Origin: CAVVGZ01 sp963747965
Lineage (GTDB): Bacteria > Chloroflexota > Anaerolineae > Anaerolineales > Anaerolineaceae
Assembly (NCBI GenBank): GCA_963747965.1
Contig: CAVVGZ010000007.1
Coordinates: forward strand, 558,001 to 622,000
Reading direction: 5' to 3'
Length of the DNA stretch: 64,000 nt
The notes under the pieces are model-generated. The model saw only the letters and a program-made list of their open reading frames with translations. It did not search any database and was not told the DNA's origin. How positions within the stretch are numbered: the first letter of the stretch is position 1; each line of letters opens with the position of its first letter. Position numbers and translations under genes: made by a program. Below are positions 8,812 through 18,350 of this stretch, in pieces.

Positions 8812-10076
8812 AAGCCTGGGTTAATGAATCCCCATAATTAATTTCCAGGTAAGGTATTTTATAATTGAGTGCCAGTTGAAGATTGTCTGCAGAGGGAAAG
8901 GGTGGGTCACAAAAACCTTTTGGATTGATATAGACAACAATCGGTTTTACATCTCTTTTGATGAGGGTATCCAGGGAGATAACCAGTGATGGACTGGTTG
9001 TGGAGGTAACCAAAACAACTGTACTGCCTTTCGGCAGATTACCTGCCTGCGCCATCACCAGGCCGTGTAAAGGACTCATTCCTTGCGGCATTAACAGGGC
9101 GAGAGTTTCCAGGATTTTTCCAAGCTGCCTATCGCCTTTTTCAGCAGGGAGGATAATTGGCTTTTGAGCAATACATCCAAAACCGAGTGTCTGTCCGCTC
9201 TTGATATAATAGCTTGCAATAGAAGCAGCGGCGCTGACGCAATATTCAAAGGTAGATCTTGGCAAAGAATAATCAAATCTGTTTTTCCAGATCCAGAACT
9301 GGTCTACTACATCTGCAGCAGCCTCCTTTGAATAACCCGCCTGGTGTTCCTTTTTTTCTCCATCCAGGAAGATCCATACATCGGCCATCGGTTCCTGGTC
9401 AAATTCTTTGACCATATAAATGTTCTTTTTTGCAGTAAGCGGCCAATGGATTCTATTTAGTGGATCTCCGGGAAAATACTCTCTCACTCCTGATGCATGG
9501 GGTGTCACCTCCGCAGTTCGAACCCTTTTCGATTTTCCGCCGGGCAGAATACCCTCTTTGATAAGGAAAACTGCGAATATTCACCAGGTAAGGAAGTACC
9601 AGTAAGTTTTGATGGTTGGGTATTACTTTCCGGAAGGAATAAAGACCAAACGGATCACCTGATTGAATCACGGTTGGACCAAGCATAAACTGACCACGAG
9701 ATTTTAATACCGAATATACGGAATAGAATCGTTGTTCTTTTGGAGTAATCCAGGCTAATACCTTTGAACCACCTACACCCTCCAATTGCGAATAGTCCAA
9801 AACCTCCAACCATGGACGGATGAATTTATAATGGTTGATTATCTCAAATCGTTGTTCCAGAACCTGGCCAAGTTGTTTACGTTCTTCACGGACGAAGCGG
9901 TTGATAGAGATCCCTCTCACTGAAAAGAAAGCCCAAAAACCGCCGAAAACCAGGACTAGGGGAAATAAATAAAGCAGGCGGAATAAATCATTTATTCCGC
10001 CTCTGGTGATCAATAAACCTATTAAAATTAATGAATACAGGAATAGGGTGACAAAAAATGGTTTTCGTAAAATCAT
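8798..10076 (-). pseudogene. DUF58 family protein, split by one frameshift
   Basis: The N-terminal frame (ATG 10076) encodes two membrane helices and a beta-rich part (GPTVIQSGDPFGLYSF). The second frame supplies the DUF58 signature TPHASGVREYFPGDPLNRIHW and a von Willebrand A-like C-terminus with VWIFLDG. Removing one A from the run at plus-strand 9557-9559 joins them as YQEGILPGGKSKRVRT, giving about 425 residues. DUF58 proteins accompany MoxR AAA+ ATPases, here 6 bases upstream, and are thought to help assemble or activate metal- or cofactor-dependent complexes or envelope functions. The homopolymer site suggests a sequencing error; if real, the VWA part is lost. Confidence 0.82.
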
Positions 10077-10082
10077 AAGCCA

Positions 10083-11048
10083 TCAGCGAACGTTAAAGTC
10101 GCCTCCTGGAACCGGCAAGGAATTTAGAACCTCCTCAATGATTTGGTAAGAGCTGATATTCTTCAATCTGGCAGAAGGATCAAGGACAATCCGATGAGAG
10201 AGGATCGGAATTGCCAGAATTTTGATATCATCCGGTAGGACAAAGTCCCGCCCATTAATCGCTGCCCGTGCCTGCCCGGCCCGGTATAACGCCAGGCTGC
10301 CCCTCGGGCTGGAACCCAGGAACACATCTGCGCTGCTTCGGGTAGCGTGTGTGAGATCAACGATATAGCGCATAACCCTATCAGACACATATACATCTTT
10401 AATCATCCTTTGAGCCTTCAATACTTCCTCCTCACCTACAATTGTATTAAGTGCAGTAATTGGATGATTTAGCCTCTGAATCTCGAGAATCTTGATTTCT
10501 TCGTTCTTTTCAGGGTATCCCAGTTTTATGCGCAGAAGGAACCGGTCTAATTGCGCTTCTGGCAATGGAAATGTCCCTTCATATTCGATAGGGTTTTGTG
10601 TGCCAATTACCAGAAATGGGGAGGGCAGAAAATGGGTTTTGCCATCCACGCTTATTTGCCTTTCCTCCATAGCCTCCAGCAAGGCAGATTGTGTTTTTGG
10701 TGTAGCCCGGTTGATCTCATCAACCAGGATAATTTGGGCCATAATTGGTCCTGGCCGGAACTCAAATTGCATGGTCTTCTGGTTATAAATGGAAACTCCG
10801 GTGATATCGCTTGGCAACATATCGGGGGTAAATTGAATTCTACTGAATGTGCAACCCAAGGATTTTGCCAGACTCCTGGCAAGCATGGTTTTACCAACGC
10901 CTGGAACATCTTCAATAAGAATATGCCCCTGGCACAGGAGGGCGATCACTACCTGTTCAATTGTTGTTCTTTTTCCAATGATGACACGCTCTAAATTCTG
11001 GATTATTTTTTGCGAAAATTCCTCAATTGGTGTCATAAAATTCGTCAT
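10083..11048 (-). CDS. MoxR family AAA+ ATPase
   Basis: Cytosolic AAA+ ATPase of the MoxR/RavA clade. The 321-residue product has Walker A VPGVGKT at residues 48-54, Walker B ILVDEINRA, sensor-1 IGTQNP, and the family signature ESALLEAMEE-like QSALLEAMEERQIS. The usual partner DUF58 follows 6 bases downstream, forming the classical moxR-DUF58 operon. A GAGGAAA lies just before the ATG. MoxR proteins act as chaperones for assembly or metal insertion in client complexes; the client here is unknown because no VWA or transglutaminase-type genes follow. Confidence 0.93.
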   Translation of the reverse strand: MTNFMTPIEEFSQKIIQNLERVIIGKRTTIEQVVIALLCQGHILIEDVPGVGKTMLARSLAKSLGCTFSRIQFTPDMLPSDITGVSIYNQKTMQFEFRPGPIMAQIILVDEINRATPKTQSALLEAMEERQISVDGKTHFLPSPFLVIGTQNPIEYEGTFPLPEAQLDRFLLRIKLGYPEKNEEIKILEIQRLNHPITALNTIVGEEEVLKAQRMIKDVYVSDRVMRYIVDLTHATRSSADVFLGSSPRGSLALYRAGQARAAINGRDFVLPDDIKILAIPILSHRIVLDPSARLKNISSYQIIEEVLNSLPVPGGDFNVR

Positions 11049-11228
11049 ATTTTCCTCTAATTAATAGTTTCCAGAATTAATTGTAACGCATATGTCCTTG
11101 TTGGAAAAAATCTCATGAAAGATGCTCGAGTTAAAAAAAGGATTATTTCCGGGGTATGATATGATATATATCAGTAAATAATTAAACTTGTTGATTCCCT
11201 TCTACCAATATAAATATCCGGAAAAACT

Positions 11229-11930
11229 ATGAACCAAGCCGCCTTGCTGTATAATCTCCAATTATTGGATACACGAATAGCGTCAATCTCCCAAAAGTTA
11301 AAACAAATTGAAACTTTAATCAATGAGGATCAACTTGTTCAAAATGCAAAAATCGAACTCGAATTGGCTGAAAGCCAACTTCTAACAGCCAATAAATCCC
11401 TGCTTGAGATTGAAGACAAAGTTAAAACCTTGCAAATAAAAATTGAGCAAAGCACTTCTTCTCTCTACAGCGGATCGGTTAAGAATCCCAAGGAGCTGCA
11501 GGATTTGCAAAGTGAATTGATCTCACTAAAACATCGCATTTCCACATTAGAAGATCTTCAGTTGGATTGCATGATGCTCGTAGAAGGGTATAGCACGGAA
11601 AGGGATATAAAGGAAAAAAATCATAAAATCTCTATTGCAGAAAATTCCGAGCAGAAAGCCCGCTTGCGAGGTGAAGCGGACCAGCTAAAGAAAAATTTGG
11701 ATAACCTGTTTATTGAGAGACAGGCTGTATCCGGATCTATCAGCCAGGAAAATTTATTAATATATGACGCTTTAAGGCTCAAAAAAAGGGGGGTTGCGGT
11801 TGCAAAAAATGAAGATACATCCTGTTCAGCATGCGGGTCGATTCTCAGACCCTCAGAAATTCAAACCACCCGGTCTTCTAACAGCCTGACATTTTGCTCT
11901 ACTTGCGGAAGAATCATCTTTTCTGAATAA
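11229..11930 (+). CDS. Coiled-coil protein with C4-type zinc ribbon (COG1579 family)
   Basis: The 233-residue protein is almost entirely a long helical hairpin (residues 1-190, rich in Glu, Lys and Leu heptads) followed by a C4 zinc ribbon: CSACG...CSTCG near residues 198-226. This is the zf-RING_7/COG1579 architecture. The family is widespread; some members have been linked to ribosome or nucleic-acid contacts, but the role is not established. A typical NPKELQDLQ motif (residues about 86-94) is present. Start ATG 11229 follows a CCGGAAAAACT. It is alone and divergent from moxR. Confidence 0.88.
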   Translation: MNQAALLYNLQLLDTRIASISQKLKQIETLINEDQLVQNAKIELELAESQLLTANKSLLEIEDKVKTLQIKIEQSTSSLYSGSVKNPKELQDLQSELISLKHRISTLEDLQLDCMMLVEGYSTERDIKEKNHKISIAENSEQKARLRGEADQLKKNLDNLFIERQAVSGSISQENLLIYDALRLKKRGVAVAKNEDTSCSACGSILRPSEIQTTRSSNSLTFCSTCGRIIFSE

Positions 11931-11989
11931 AAGTGAACAATCCGAGAAAATAAATCTTGACATGAATTGTGTTTGTTAAGGAATAATTT

Positions 11990-12250
11990 TTAAAATAATT
12001 TATACAGGAAATTAATCAACAAAGATTTTATTACCTGGATGATGAGAATTAACACGACCGGGCTGAAATCCATCATACCAACCGGGGGGAGATATTTCCG
12101 GATCGGTTTCAGCATTGGATCCACAACTTGATCTATGCGTTGCCTCACAGGGTGATAAATATCCATGAAATACGAAAGTACCACCTTCATTACAACCAAA
12201 AATATCAGTATATTTGCCAGGATTGATACAAATGAAATTAATATCTCCAT
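11990..12250 (-). CDS. YggT family membrane protein
   Basis: Small integral membrane protein with two hydrophobic helices (residues about 3-25 and 62-82) around the conserved loop DPMLKPIRKYLPPVGMMDFSP, which is the YggT signature. ATG 12250 has GGAGG at 12262-12266, 11 bases away; an in-frame TTG at 12268 is possible but overlaps that ribosome site. 86 residues. YggT proteins are found near cell-division and PgeF genes and may affect osmotic tolerance or division; this copy directly follows pgeF, a common arrangement. Last gene of the minus-strand operon 15788-11990. Confidence 0.88.
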   Translation of the reverse strand: MEILISFVSILANILIFLVVMKVVLSYFMDIYHPVRQRIDQVVDPMLKPIRKYLPPVGMMDFSPVVLILIIQVIKSLLINFLYKLF

Positions 12251-12274
12251 AAGACTATATGCCTCCAAATGATT

Positions 12275-13060
12275 TCAATTCAATAATGCAAGAATAGCCC
12301 CGAATCTGCCGGTTATTCCATTTTCTTCCCTGTGAGAATACCAATCGTCCAAATTACACGCTGTACAAATGCCCGCGACCTCAATTTGTTTCACGCCAGC
12401 ATTTTGCAGGACCAACTCATTAGCACTCCACAGATCAAAATACAATTTATTAGAATTCTCTTTCAGGATTGATGAGGATTCGCTGCCAAATGCCATCTTG
12501 ACCTGATTAGCAACATCCTGTTTGATTTCGTAATGCCTTACACAGATAGACGGTCCAATCCCTGCGAGGATATCTTGAGGATTGCATCCAAATTGCTCCT
12601 CCATTGCCTGTACAGTGATGGAAGCAATTTTTTTAACTGTTCCTTCCCACCCAGCATGGACCATTCCCACAACTCGCCTTACCGGATCATATAAAAAAAC
12701 CGGCACACAATCTGCAAAACGCATGAATAATGTTACCTGGGGATTATTGGTAATGATCGCATCTGCTTTGACAGGGTCATTTTCCAGACCACGGGCTTTT
12801 TCAACTGTAATTACGATGTCACTATGCACCTGCCAGACATCAAAAAGTGAATCAACCCGCAAGTTGATTGAATCGAATAGCAACCTCCTATTTTCTATAA
12901 TATTTTTGCGATCGTCACCTACGGTGCCGCCAAGATTAAGCGACTTCCATGGATGCGGGCTTACACCCCCGTGCCTTGTAAACACTCCCTGTTTTATTTG
13001 ATTTACCGGAAAGGAATCAAATTTGTAAAACCGCAGTTTGTGAGAATTGGAAAAACTCAT
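12275..13060 (-). CDS. pgeF: Peptidoglycan editing factor PgeF (multicopper polyphenol oxidase family, YfiH)
   Basis: The 261-residue product has the YfiH/DUF152 signatures: FTRHGGVS near residue 28, WQVHSD, ADAIITN, FADCVPVFLYDP and VGMVHAGWEGT, including the Cys and two His zinc ligands. In E. coli PgeF (YfiH) removes misincorporated serine from UDP-MurNAc-peptide and so keeps the peptidoglycan composition correct; related proteins were annotated as polyphenol oxidases or adenosine deaminases. Its position before yggT and after envelope genes fits a cell-wall role. Intact and of usual length. Confidence 0.93.
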   Translation of the reverse strand: MSFSNSHKLRFYKFDSFPVNQIKQGVFTRHGGVSPHPWKSLNLGGTVGDDRKNIIENRRLLFDSINLRVDSLFDVWQVHSDIVITVEKARGLENDPVKADAIITNNPQVTLFMRFADCVPVFLYDPVRRVVGMVHAGWEGTVKKIASITVQAMEEQFGCNPQDILAGIGPSICVRHYEIKQDVANQVKMAFGSESSSILKENSNKLYFDLWSANELVLQNAGVKQIEVAGICTACNLDDWYSHREENGITGRFGAILALLN

Positions 13061-13077
13061 TTCATTAGTACCCTGAA

Positions 13078-13884
13078 TCAGTCCTGAATTTCCCTTTTTG
13101 GGGATCCGGCTGAATATTTGTTCTTTACGATCTGTGAAGTCTCATTCATACTCTCTTCTATAAGAGGGAACATATACCATCCTGTACAAAAACCAAATAA
13201 CACTCCAGTTATCGTCCTGAGGATTGGGGTGCTCTCACGAATGATTGGTAAAAATGGAATTAAACCGGAAGCCAGGCTGGGCAATTGGGAAATTCCATCC
13301 AATCCTATTGGTATTAAACCTACAGCAATCCAGAGATACCAGGGAAGACCCCTAATTCTTCTCCCGGAAAGCGCAAATACAATTGCAAATAGGAGTAATG
13401 CAACGTAAATTGCGACGTCTCTCTCACATAAAGCAACTTTATATCCCATGGTTTCATTGCCGATAAAATTGCGAGCACCCAGGAGGTCAATTTTGGCTTG
13501 ATTTGTATATTCCTCATACGGCAAAAGGTCGTCTACATGGGCAATTTCCAGAGGATAGACCGGTTGCTCTCCGAAAAGAAACCAGGAACGAAACGCAAGC
13601 TGGTGACAGAGAGGACTATATAACATATAAATTATTCTTGCCGGAGTCTGCATTCCGGCTTTCATCAAAACTGGTGCAATAAATGGAGCTCCCACATAAA
13701 GCAAAATAATCAGAATAAAAACAAGCATGTAATTCTGGCTGATCCAGAGTGTAAACCTGTCTGAACCCGTGGCAGGCTTATCTTGCAATGCAAGACCAAC
13801 ATTATCCTTTCGTTTATCCTCATCCTGTTGCGTATTGAGGTTATTCACAAATATTTTTCCAATCTCGACAAAAATTCGGATCAT
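13078..13884 (-). CDS. DUF2085 family integral membrane protein
   Basis: About four or five transmembrane helices. The DUF2085 hallmarks are present: MYSPLCHQLAFRSWFLFG (CHQ..RS, residues about 91-100) and VALCERDVAIYVALL (C-x-RD, residues about 150-160), then a proline/glycine-rich helix LIPIGLDGISQL. The function of the family is unknown; the paired Cys-His and Cys-Arg-Asp motifs suggest metal or redox chemistry, which is interesting next to ccdA. The first 50 residues are hydrophilic and poorly conserved, so a later start cannot be excluded. It lies 17 bases before pgeF. Confidence 0.83.
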   Translation of the reverse strand: MIRIFVEIGKIFVNNLNTQQDEDKRKDNVGLALQDKPATGSDRFTLWISQNYMLVFILIILLYVGAPFIAPVLMKAGMQTPARIIYMLYSPLCHQLAFRSWFLFGEQPVYPLEIAHVDDLLPYEEYTNQAKIDLLGARNFIGNETMGYKVALCERDVAIYVALLLFAIVFALSGRRIRGLPWYLWIAVGLIPIGLDGISQLPSLASGLIPFLPIIRESTPILRTITGVLFGFCTGWYMFPLIEESMNETSQIVKNKYSAGSPKREIQD

Positions 13885-13971
13885 GAGAAATCACAAATAA
13901 GTAAAAAACATCCAGGATCTTGCGCTGGAACAAATCCAATAAATTTATATTGGAGGATTAACATTTATAGT

Positions 13972-14688
13972 TTACAATCCAAAATCAACAAATAAACCAA
14001 ATCGGGCAAGCTGCTCGAAAATCCCTAAAAAGAGCATTCCTCCTACGATAATCAGCAGCACACCCATACCAATTTGTATGCTGTGGATCGCTGTTTTATG
14101 TTTTCGAAGAATGTGGGTGACCCAGCCAATTCCCAGAGCTGCCAGCAAAAATGGAATGGCCATCCCAAGGGAGTAGCTTGAAAGCAGGAAAAAACCGCGC
14201 GTTATGGAACCCTGGTTCAGTGCAATTGTCAAAATAGCCCCCAAAACCGGACCGACACACGGAGACCATCCCGCAGAGAAAAATATGCCCATCATAAACG
14301 ATGCAAACATGGTGCGGCGTTCGTCCATTCTGGAATTTGGGCGAAGCTCATAATCCAGGTAGGAAATTCTTAATATCCCGGTCATATGCAGACCAAACAA
14401 AATAATTATTACACCTCCAAATTTCGCAATATATGGACGCAGATCATACAATATTCCCCCAAGAACTGAAACCGCAACACCAAGTGCAATAAAAATCAGG
14501 CTGAAACCGGCCACAAATGCAATTCCGTGCATAAAAGTATTCATCCGGTTGGTCAAGGCTGAATCATCTCCAATTGCAACCGCCCGGGCACCCAGATAAC
14601 CGATATATGCGGGTACCAGTGAGAATACACAGGGAGATAAAAAGGAAGCTAATCCAGCCAGGAAAGCTAAACCGAAAGTAATTTCCAA
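13972..14688 (-). CDS. ccdA: Cytochrome c biogenesis protein CcdA
   Basis: A 238-residue protein with six predicted membrane helices. The CcdA redox motifs are visible: FLSPCVFSLVPAYIGYL (Cys20, first helix) and SAGWSPCVGPVLGAIL (second Cys, fourth helix). CcdA carries electrons from thioredoxin in the cytosol to extracytoplasmic thiol-disulfide proteins, used for cytochrome c maturation or repair of disulfides in secreted proteins. No thioredoxin-like partner is next to it; the upstream neighbour is a Tat-type L,D-transpeptidase with an active-site Cys, which could depend on reducing power from this system (inference). Confidence 0.92.
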   Translation of the reverse strand: MEITFGLAFLAGLASFLSPCVFSLVPAYIGYLGARAVAIGDDSALTNRMNTFMHGIAFVAGFSLIFIALGVAVSVLGGILYDLRPYIAKFGGVIIILFGLHMTGILRISYLDYELRPNSRMDERRTMFASFMMGIFFSAGWSPCVGPVLGAILTIALNQGSITRGFFLLSSYSLGMAIPFLLAALGIGWVTHILRKHKTAIHSIQIGMGVLLIIVGGMLFLGIFEQLARFGLFVDFGL

Positions 14689-14711
14689 GTTAAGCGAATC
14701 CTCCGCCAGAA

Positions 14712-15788
14712 TCAGACTTGGATAACATCAATAATGGTTGCCCCGGGTCCAGAAATCTGGACATCACCTGGATAATAAGGAACCTGCGGTTGAGTCCAAC
14801 GGAAAATCCATTTTGCATCCTCTGGAGCGGTGTTCACACATCCATGAGATCGTGCAACGCCAAAATCATTATGCCAGAAGGTTGAGTGAATTGAAGCGCC
14901 ATCCGGATCGAAAAGGAATGACCAGCCAATTCCCGGTGTATCCCAACCTGCGCCGGTTGCACCTCCTGACATGTGGATCGAAAGAGTTTTTCTCCAGGGA
15001 GTGTGTGTTCCCGGCGGGGTTGACCATTTCTCTACCAATTCGCCTTCCGAATTGAATTTTGAACCGGAGGATATTAAGCAAAAATAGACTTCACGATTAC
15101 CTTCATAGCAGGATAATGTCTGATAATCTAGATTAACAACAATTCGCTTATCCTCAACTTCGGGATTTATTGGGGCAATTTCATCCTCAGTAATCTGCCG
15201 GAATGCCTCCGCTGGAGCCAGAAAGACATCTCCATATGTGCCGTGTAATTCAATTAATCGATAGATTACTTTCCCCTGGGCATCCGTACGCACATCATCA
15301 GCCCATAATATCTGGCTGTAATATAAACGCGGATTAGCAACCTCTTTCAACCATGGGGATCTGGGCGGGGGATTATCCAGCACAAAATCTACATAAGGAA
15401 CAGTGACTTCAACCCACATCCCCTTTGTATCACCATATTGGGGTAGATTCATGACCGGTTGATTCGGGATATTCATCACAGGTTGTACATTCGGGGCATA
15501 GACATATCCGTTTGGAGTCTCAACCCAGCGCCTGCTTACGGATGCATAATCACCAACTACTTCGCGAATCCATACAAATACATCATCTTCATAAAGCCGC
15601 CCAAGATCCTGTCCATCTGTTGAGGGTTTTGATCGTAAAGTTACCCATCCACCAGTACAGTTGCGACCCAATTTCTGACCCTGGGGCCATTCCCCGGTTT
15701 GATAGGTCTGGATTTTTGGAACAGCCGGAATAGCTAAAGCTCCGATTCCGACCATACTTTTTTGAATAAAATCTCTGCGAGTCAACAT
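14712..15788 (-). CDS. L,D-transpeptidase (YkuD domain) with Tat signal and SH3b domain
   Basis: The 358-residue product begins MLTRRDFIQKSMVGIGALAI, a twin-arginine signal peptide. An SH3b-like domain follows (WVTLRSKPSTDGQDLGRLYEDD, residues about 48-95). The C-terminal YkuD domain carries IHSTFWHNDFG and the catalytic ARSHGCVN motif, with His315 and Cys317. Such enzymes make 3-3 cross-links or attach proteins in peptidoglycan outside the cytoplasmic membrane. It heads an operon with ccdA, DUF2085, pgeF and yggT, so the unit is envelope-related. Active site complete. Confidence 0.92.
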   Translation of the reverse strand: MLTRRDFIQKSMVGIGALAIPAVPKIQTYQTGEWPQGQKLGRNCTGGWVTLRSKPSTDGQDLGRLYEDDVFVWIREVVGDYASVSRRWVETPNGYVYAPNVQPVMNIPNQPVMNLPQYGDTKGMWVEVTVPYVDFVLDNPPPRSPWLKEVANPRLYYSQILWADDVRTDAQGKVIYRLIELHGTYGDVFLAPAEAFRQITEDEIAPINPEVEDKRIVVNLDYQTLSCYEGNREVYFCLISSGSKFNSEGELVEKWSTPPGTHTPWRKTLSIHMSGGATGAGWDTPGIGWSFLFDPDGASIHSTFWHNDFGVARSHGCVNTAPEDAKWIFRWTQPQVPYYPGDVQISGPGATIIDVIQV

Positions 15789-16121
15789 TGCGGATTACCT
15801 TAATTTCTCCCGATAAATAGTCCTGTAAATTATACTAAACATATCCGATAATAAATTCGGATTGGAACGGCTTATTATAACCGGATACGACTTATAGTTT
15901 CCGAAGGGAATATTATCCTTAGTACTGGGAATAGTAAAAGGAATTTATTTAACAATAAATCAATCATTTGGAATGCCTACCGGTATTTTTTTACCTGAAT
16001 TGATGGGATTATTATTTATGAAAAATCCGATAAATCACCATTTGACCAGTTAATTTTCTTTCCAGAAGAAATTATCCCGCTTGAAACATACGAAATATAA
16101 TTTTCTTATCAGCAGACAGTT
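15789..16121 (-). promoter_or_regulatory. Gap between smpB and the L,D-transpeptidase operon, with probable -10 box
   Basis: This A+T-rich stretch of about 330 bases has no supported gene. On the minus strand a perfect TATAAT (plus coordinates 15829-15834) lies about 41 bases before the L,D-transpeptidase start; no clear -35 box is seen. I looked for a tmRNA next to smpB and found no tRNA-like end. Confidence 0.4.
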
Positions 16122-16586
16122 TCAGTCATAGGAGTCCCTACCCTGCTTTTGAGATCTTCCAAGCTCCCTTTCCTGATCTTTATCTGCAATAGACTGACGT
16201 TTGTCATAGAGTTTCTTACCTTTTGCAACCGCAATTTCTATCTTTGCCCGTCCTTCTTTCAGATATACCTGGGTCGGTATAACGGTTACCCCTTTTAGCC
16301 TGATTGTATTCCAGATCTCGAGTATCTCCTTTTTGTGCAGCAATAAACGCCGGATACGTTTTGGTTCATGGTTGTAATGACTGGCTGACTCATATGGGGC
16401 AATATGTGCTTCCATTAACCAGGCCTGGAAACCCTCAATAGATACATAAGCTTCATTAATGCTTACCTTGCCTGCCCGGAGGGATTTAATTTCACTGCCT
16501 CTTAATTCTATTCCGGCTTCATATCGTTCAAGCAGGAAGTATTCAAAATTTGCTTTTCTGTTTCGAGCAACAATTTTTATTCCCAT
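16122..16586 (-). CDS. smpB: SsrA-binding protein SmpB
   Basis: Binds tmRNA and brings it to stalled ribosomes for trans-translation. I start at the ATG at 16586 (MGIKIVARNRKANFEYF), the normal SmpB N-terminus; the upstream ATG at 16604 would add six residues. Core motifs are present: GIELRGSEIKSLRAGK, NEAYV, HIAPY, and RRLLLHKKEI, followed by the KGRAKIEIAVAKGKKLYDKR region and a basic C-terminal tail that inserts into the mRNA channel. 154 residues, normal length. It follows the MFS gene with 27 bases between. Confidence 0.97.
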   Translation of the reverse strand: MGIKIVARNRKANFEYFLLERYEAGIELRGSEIKSLRAGKVSINEAYVSIEGFQAWLMEAHIAPYESASHYNHEPKRIRRLLLHKKEILEIWNTIRLKGVTVIPTQVYLKEGRAKIEIAVAKGKKLYDKRQSIADKDQERELGRSQKQGRDSYD

Positions 16587-16613
16587 AGATGCGTATTCTA
16601 GCACAGATTGTCT

Positions 16614-17933
16614 CTAACCTTCGCGGAAGATGAGCCAACCTGCCAACACCCTCCCCGCTGCAAAAATCAATAATGCAATTTCCAATCCAATATTTTCTGC
16701 AATCAAAGGTCCAGTTATCGATCCTACTAAAATCGAAAAACTTAAAATGATGTTATACCAGGCCAGGTAAGGCGGTTTATTTTTAACCGGGACATTTTCC
16801 AGCAAATAATTATACAAAGAACCTATCGTCAATCCATAGCCTATACCACCAATGGCAGATACAAGGTAAAAAATATATTCGTTTTGACTGAATACGATAC
16901 CCGCCGGGTAAATGCTCAATATCATTACACCCAAACCAGTATTTTTTTGGCTGCCTATAAGATTCGTCATTTTTGAAAGCTGGGTCGAAGTGATTAACAT
17001 GGTTAAGAAAAATGCAACATTCCCAATACTGATCACCCGATCCGTCATCTGAAGACTATTAACCTGGAAAAAAGTCATGACAGGGATAGCCAGAAATTGA
17101 AACAGGTGAAATAAAAGTAAGAGGAATAATGTTCGACCAAATTTTCCACCAAGGATATCAAGGTTTAGTGAAAGGGTCATATTCCGAATTCGTTCAATAA
17201 TATTTGCTTGAAAAGTACCAGATGGAACTTTTTCACCTTCGGGTAAAACCTGACCTTCCGTAATAAATACTGGACCGGTAGAAATTGGTTTAATTTTTCC
17301 CAAATGATAGGTGCTCAATACCGCCCCGATTGCACCGATGAAAAACACTATTTGATATCCAACTGGAAATGGGACCTTGACGAGAATTTGTCCGCCAATA
17401 AACGTGGATAACATGGTCATTAATGCGTATAAAAAATTCCTGACTCCGGATACATATCCACGCCAGTGGATGGGTACCGCTTCTGCAAAAATCGCATTTG
17501 CCCCAATCGCCAGTCCGGTTGCGGGAATACTCATCATTAAGGTGATAAGAATAATTATCCGGATTTGAATACTATCGGTTACGATGAAAGGAACAAAGAT
17601 CAGGGTTAAGTAAAAGATGCGCGACAACAGTGCAGAAAAAAAGACGCCGCGTTGAATGGGCTGCCTGGTGAGCCATCTGCCCGCTGGAATTGCAAAAACG
17701 AGGGATACTACGGCAGGCAGTGCTGAAATTAAGCCAATTTCCACACCTGTGGCGCCTATCCTTGCCATATAGACAGTAAGGAAAGCCAGGAGTGTTCCAT
17801 TTAATATCCCGAAGTATGCGTAATCAAGGTAGAAATGGGAAAAATTTCTTTTATGCTCTTCAGGTATGTATTGAGGCGGTTTGATAATATTGCGAATTTG
17901 GAAAAATGCGTAATGCAGGCGGTTTTGTATCAT
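16614..17933 (-). CDS. Major facilitator superfamily transporter
   Basis: A 439-residue protein with about 12 hydrophobic helices in two bundles and a hydrophilic central loop near residues 205-235 (KIKPISTGPVF...). The first bundle shows an MFS-like MARIGATGVEIGLISALPAVVSLVFAIPAGRWL, where the GRWLTRQ loop corresponds to the motif-A position between helices 2 and 3. No substrate can be inferred; the sequence resembles unassigned MFS carriers common in Chloroflexota. It is in an operon with smpB. Intact. Confidence 0.85.
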   Translation of the reverse strand: MIQNRLHYAFFQIRNIIKPPQYIPEEHKRNFSHFYLDYAYFGILNGTLLAFLTVYMARIGATGVEIGLISALPAVVSLVFAIPAGRWLTRQPIQRGVFFSALLSRIFYLTLIFVPFIVTDSIQIRIIILITLMMSIPATGLAIGANAIFAEAVPIHWRGYVSGVRNFLYALMTMLSTFIGGQILVKVPFPVGYQIVFFIGAIGAVLSTYHLGKIKPISTGPVFITEGQVLPEGEKVPSGTFQANIIERIRNMTLSLNLDILGGKFGRTLFLLLLFHLFQFLAIPVMTFFQVNSLQMTDRVISIGNVAFFLTMLITSTQLSKMTNLIGSQKNTGLGVMILSIYPAGIVFSQNEYIFYLVSAIGGIGYGLTIGSLYNYLLENVPVKNKPPYLAWYNIILSFSILVGSITGPLIAENIGLEIALLIFAAGRVLAGWLIFREG

Positions 17934-18047
17934 GACGAGATCTGGTTATGTTAAGAGTAATGTACTACAATCAAGAAAAGAACCGTTCCCCCAAGGTATT
18001 CCCATTAATTCTAACCCAAATTTATTTAGGTTTGTCAATTAATTTTT

Positions 18048-18350
18048 ATGAAACAAGATCTGCGGAAATACAGCCAACAAACAATAAAACGGATGGTCAT
18101 CTGGGGGATTTTATTTATTTTTATTATCGGTAATCTCATGATTTATATTATTTATGGTCAGCAGGCTATGTTGACTGGAGTTACCTGCATGCTTTCCGGT
18201 TTGCTGCCCCTGGGGGCAATCTATCTGGTATTTCTGGCTTTGGATTTATTCCTAAAAAAATATCATCAAAGGCAAACTTCAAACGACTTATCATCTTCCC
18301 TGCGCAATCGTGAACAATCCGATGAAGACCCCAACAGACGCCAGGGATAG
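18048..18350 (+). CDS. Small two-helix membrane protein of unknown function
   Basis: The 100-residue product has a basic N-terminus, two transmembrane segments (about residues 15-36 and 42-66, the second with LSGLLPLGAIYLVFLALDLFL) and a charged C-terminal tail. I do not recognise the family. Its last 60 bases overlap the 3' end of the minus-strand SH3b gene; the protein-like composition and hydrophobic pattern support it as real. It is divergent from the MFS gene. Confidence 0.6.
   Translation: MKQDLRKYSQQTIKRMVIWGILFIFIIGNLMIYIIYGQQAMLTGVTCMLSGLLPLGAIYLVFLALDLFLKKYHQRQTSNDLSSSLRNREQSDEDPNRRQG

Noticed and set aside
15789..16121. Possible tmRNA beside smpB
   Set aside because: No tRNA-like 3' end, pseudoknot pattern or tag-peptide frame could be found.
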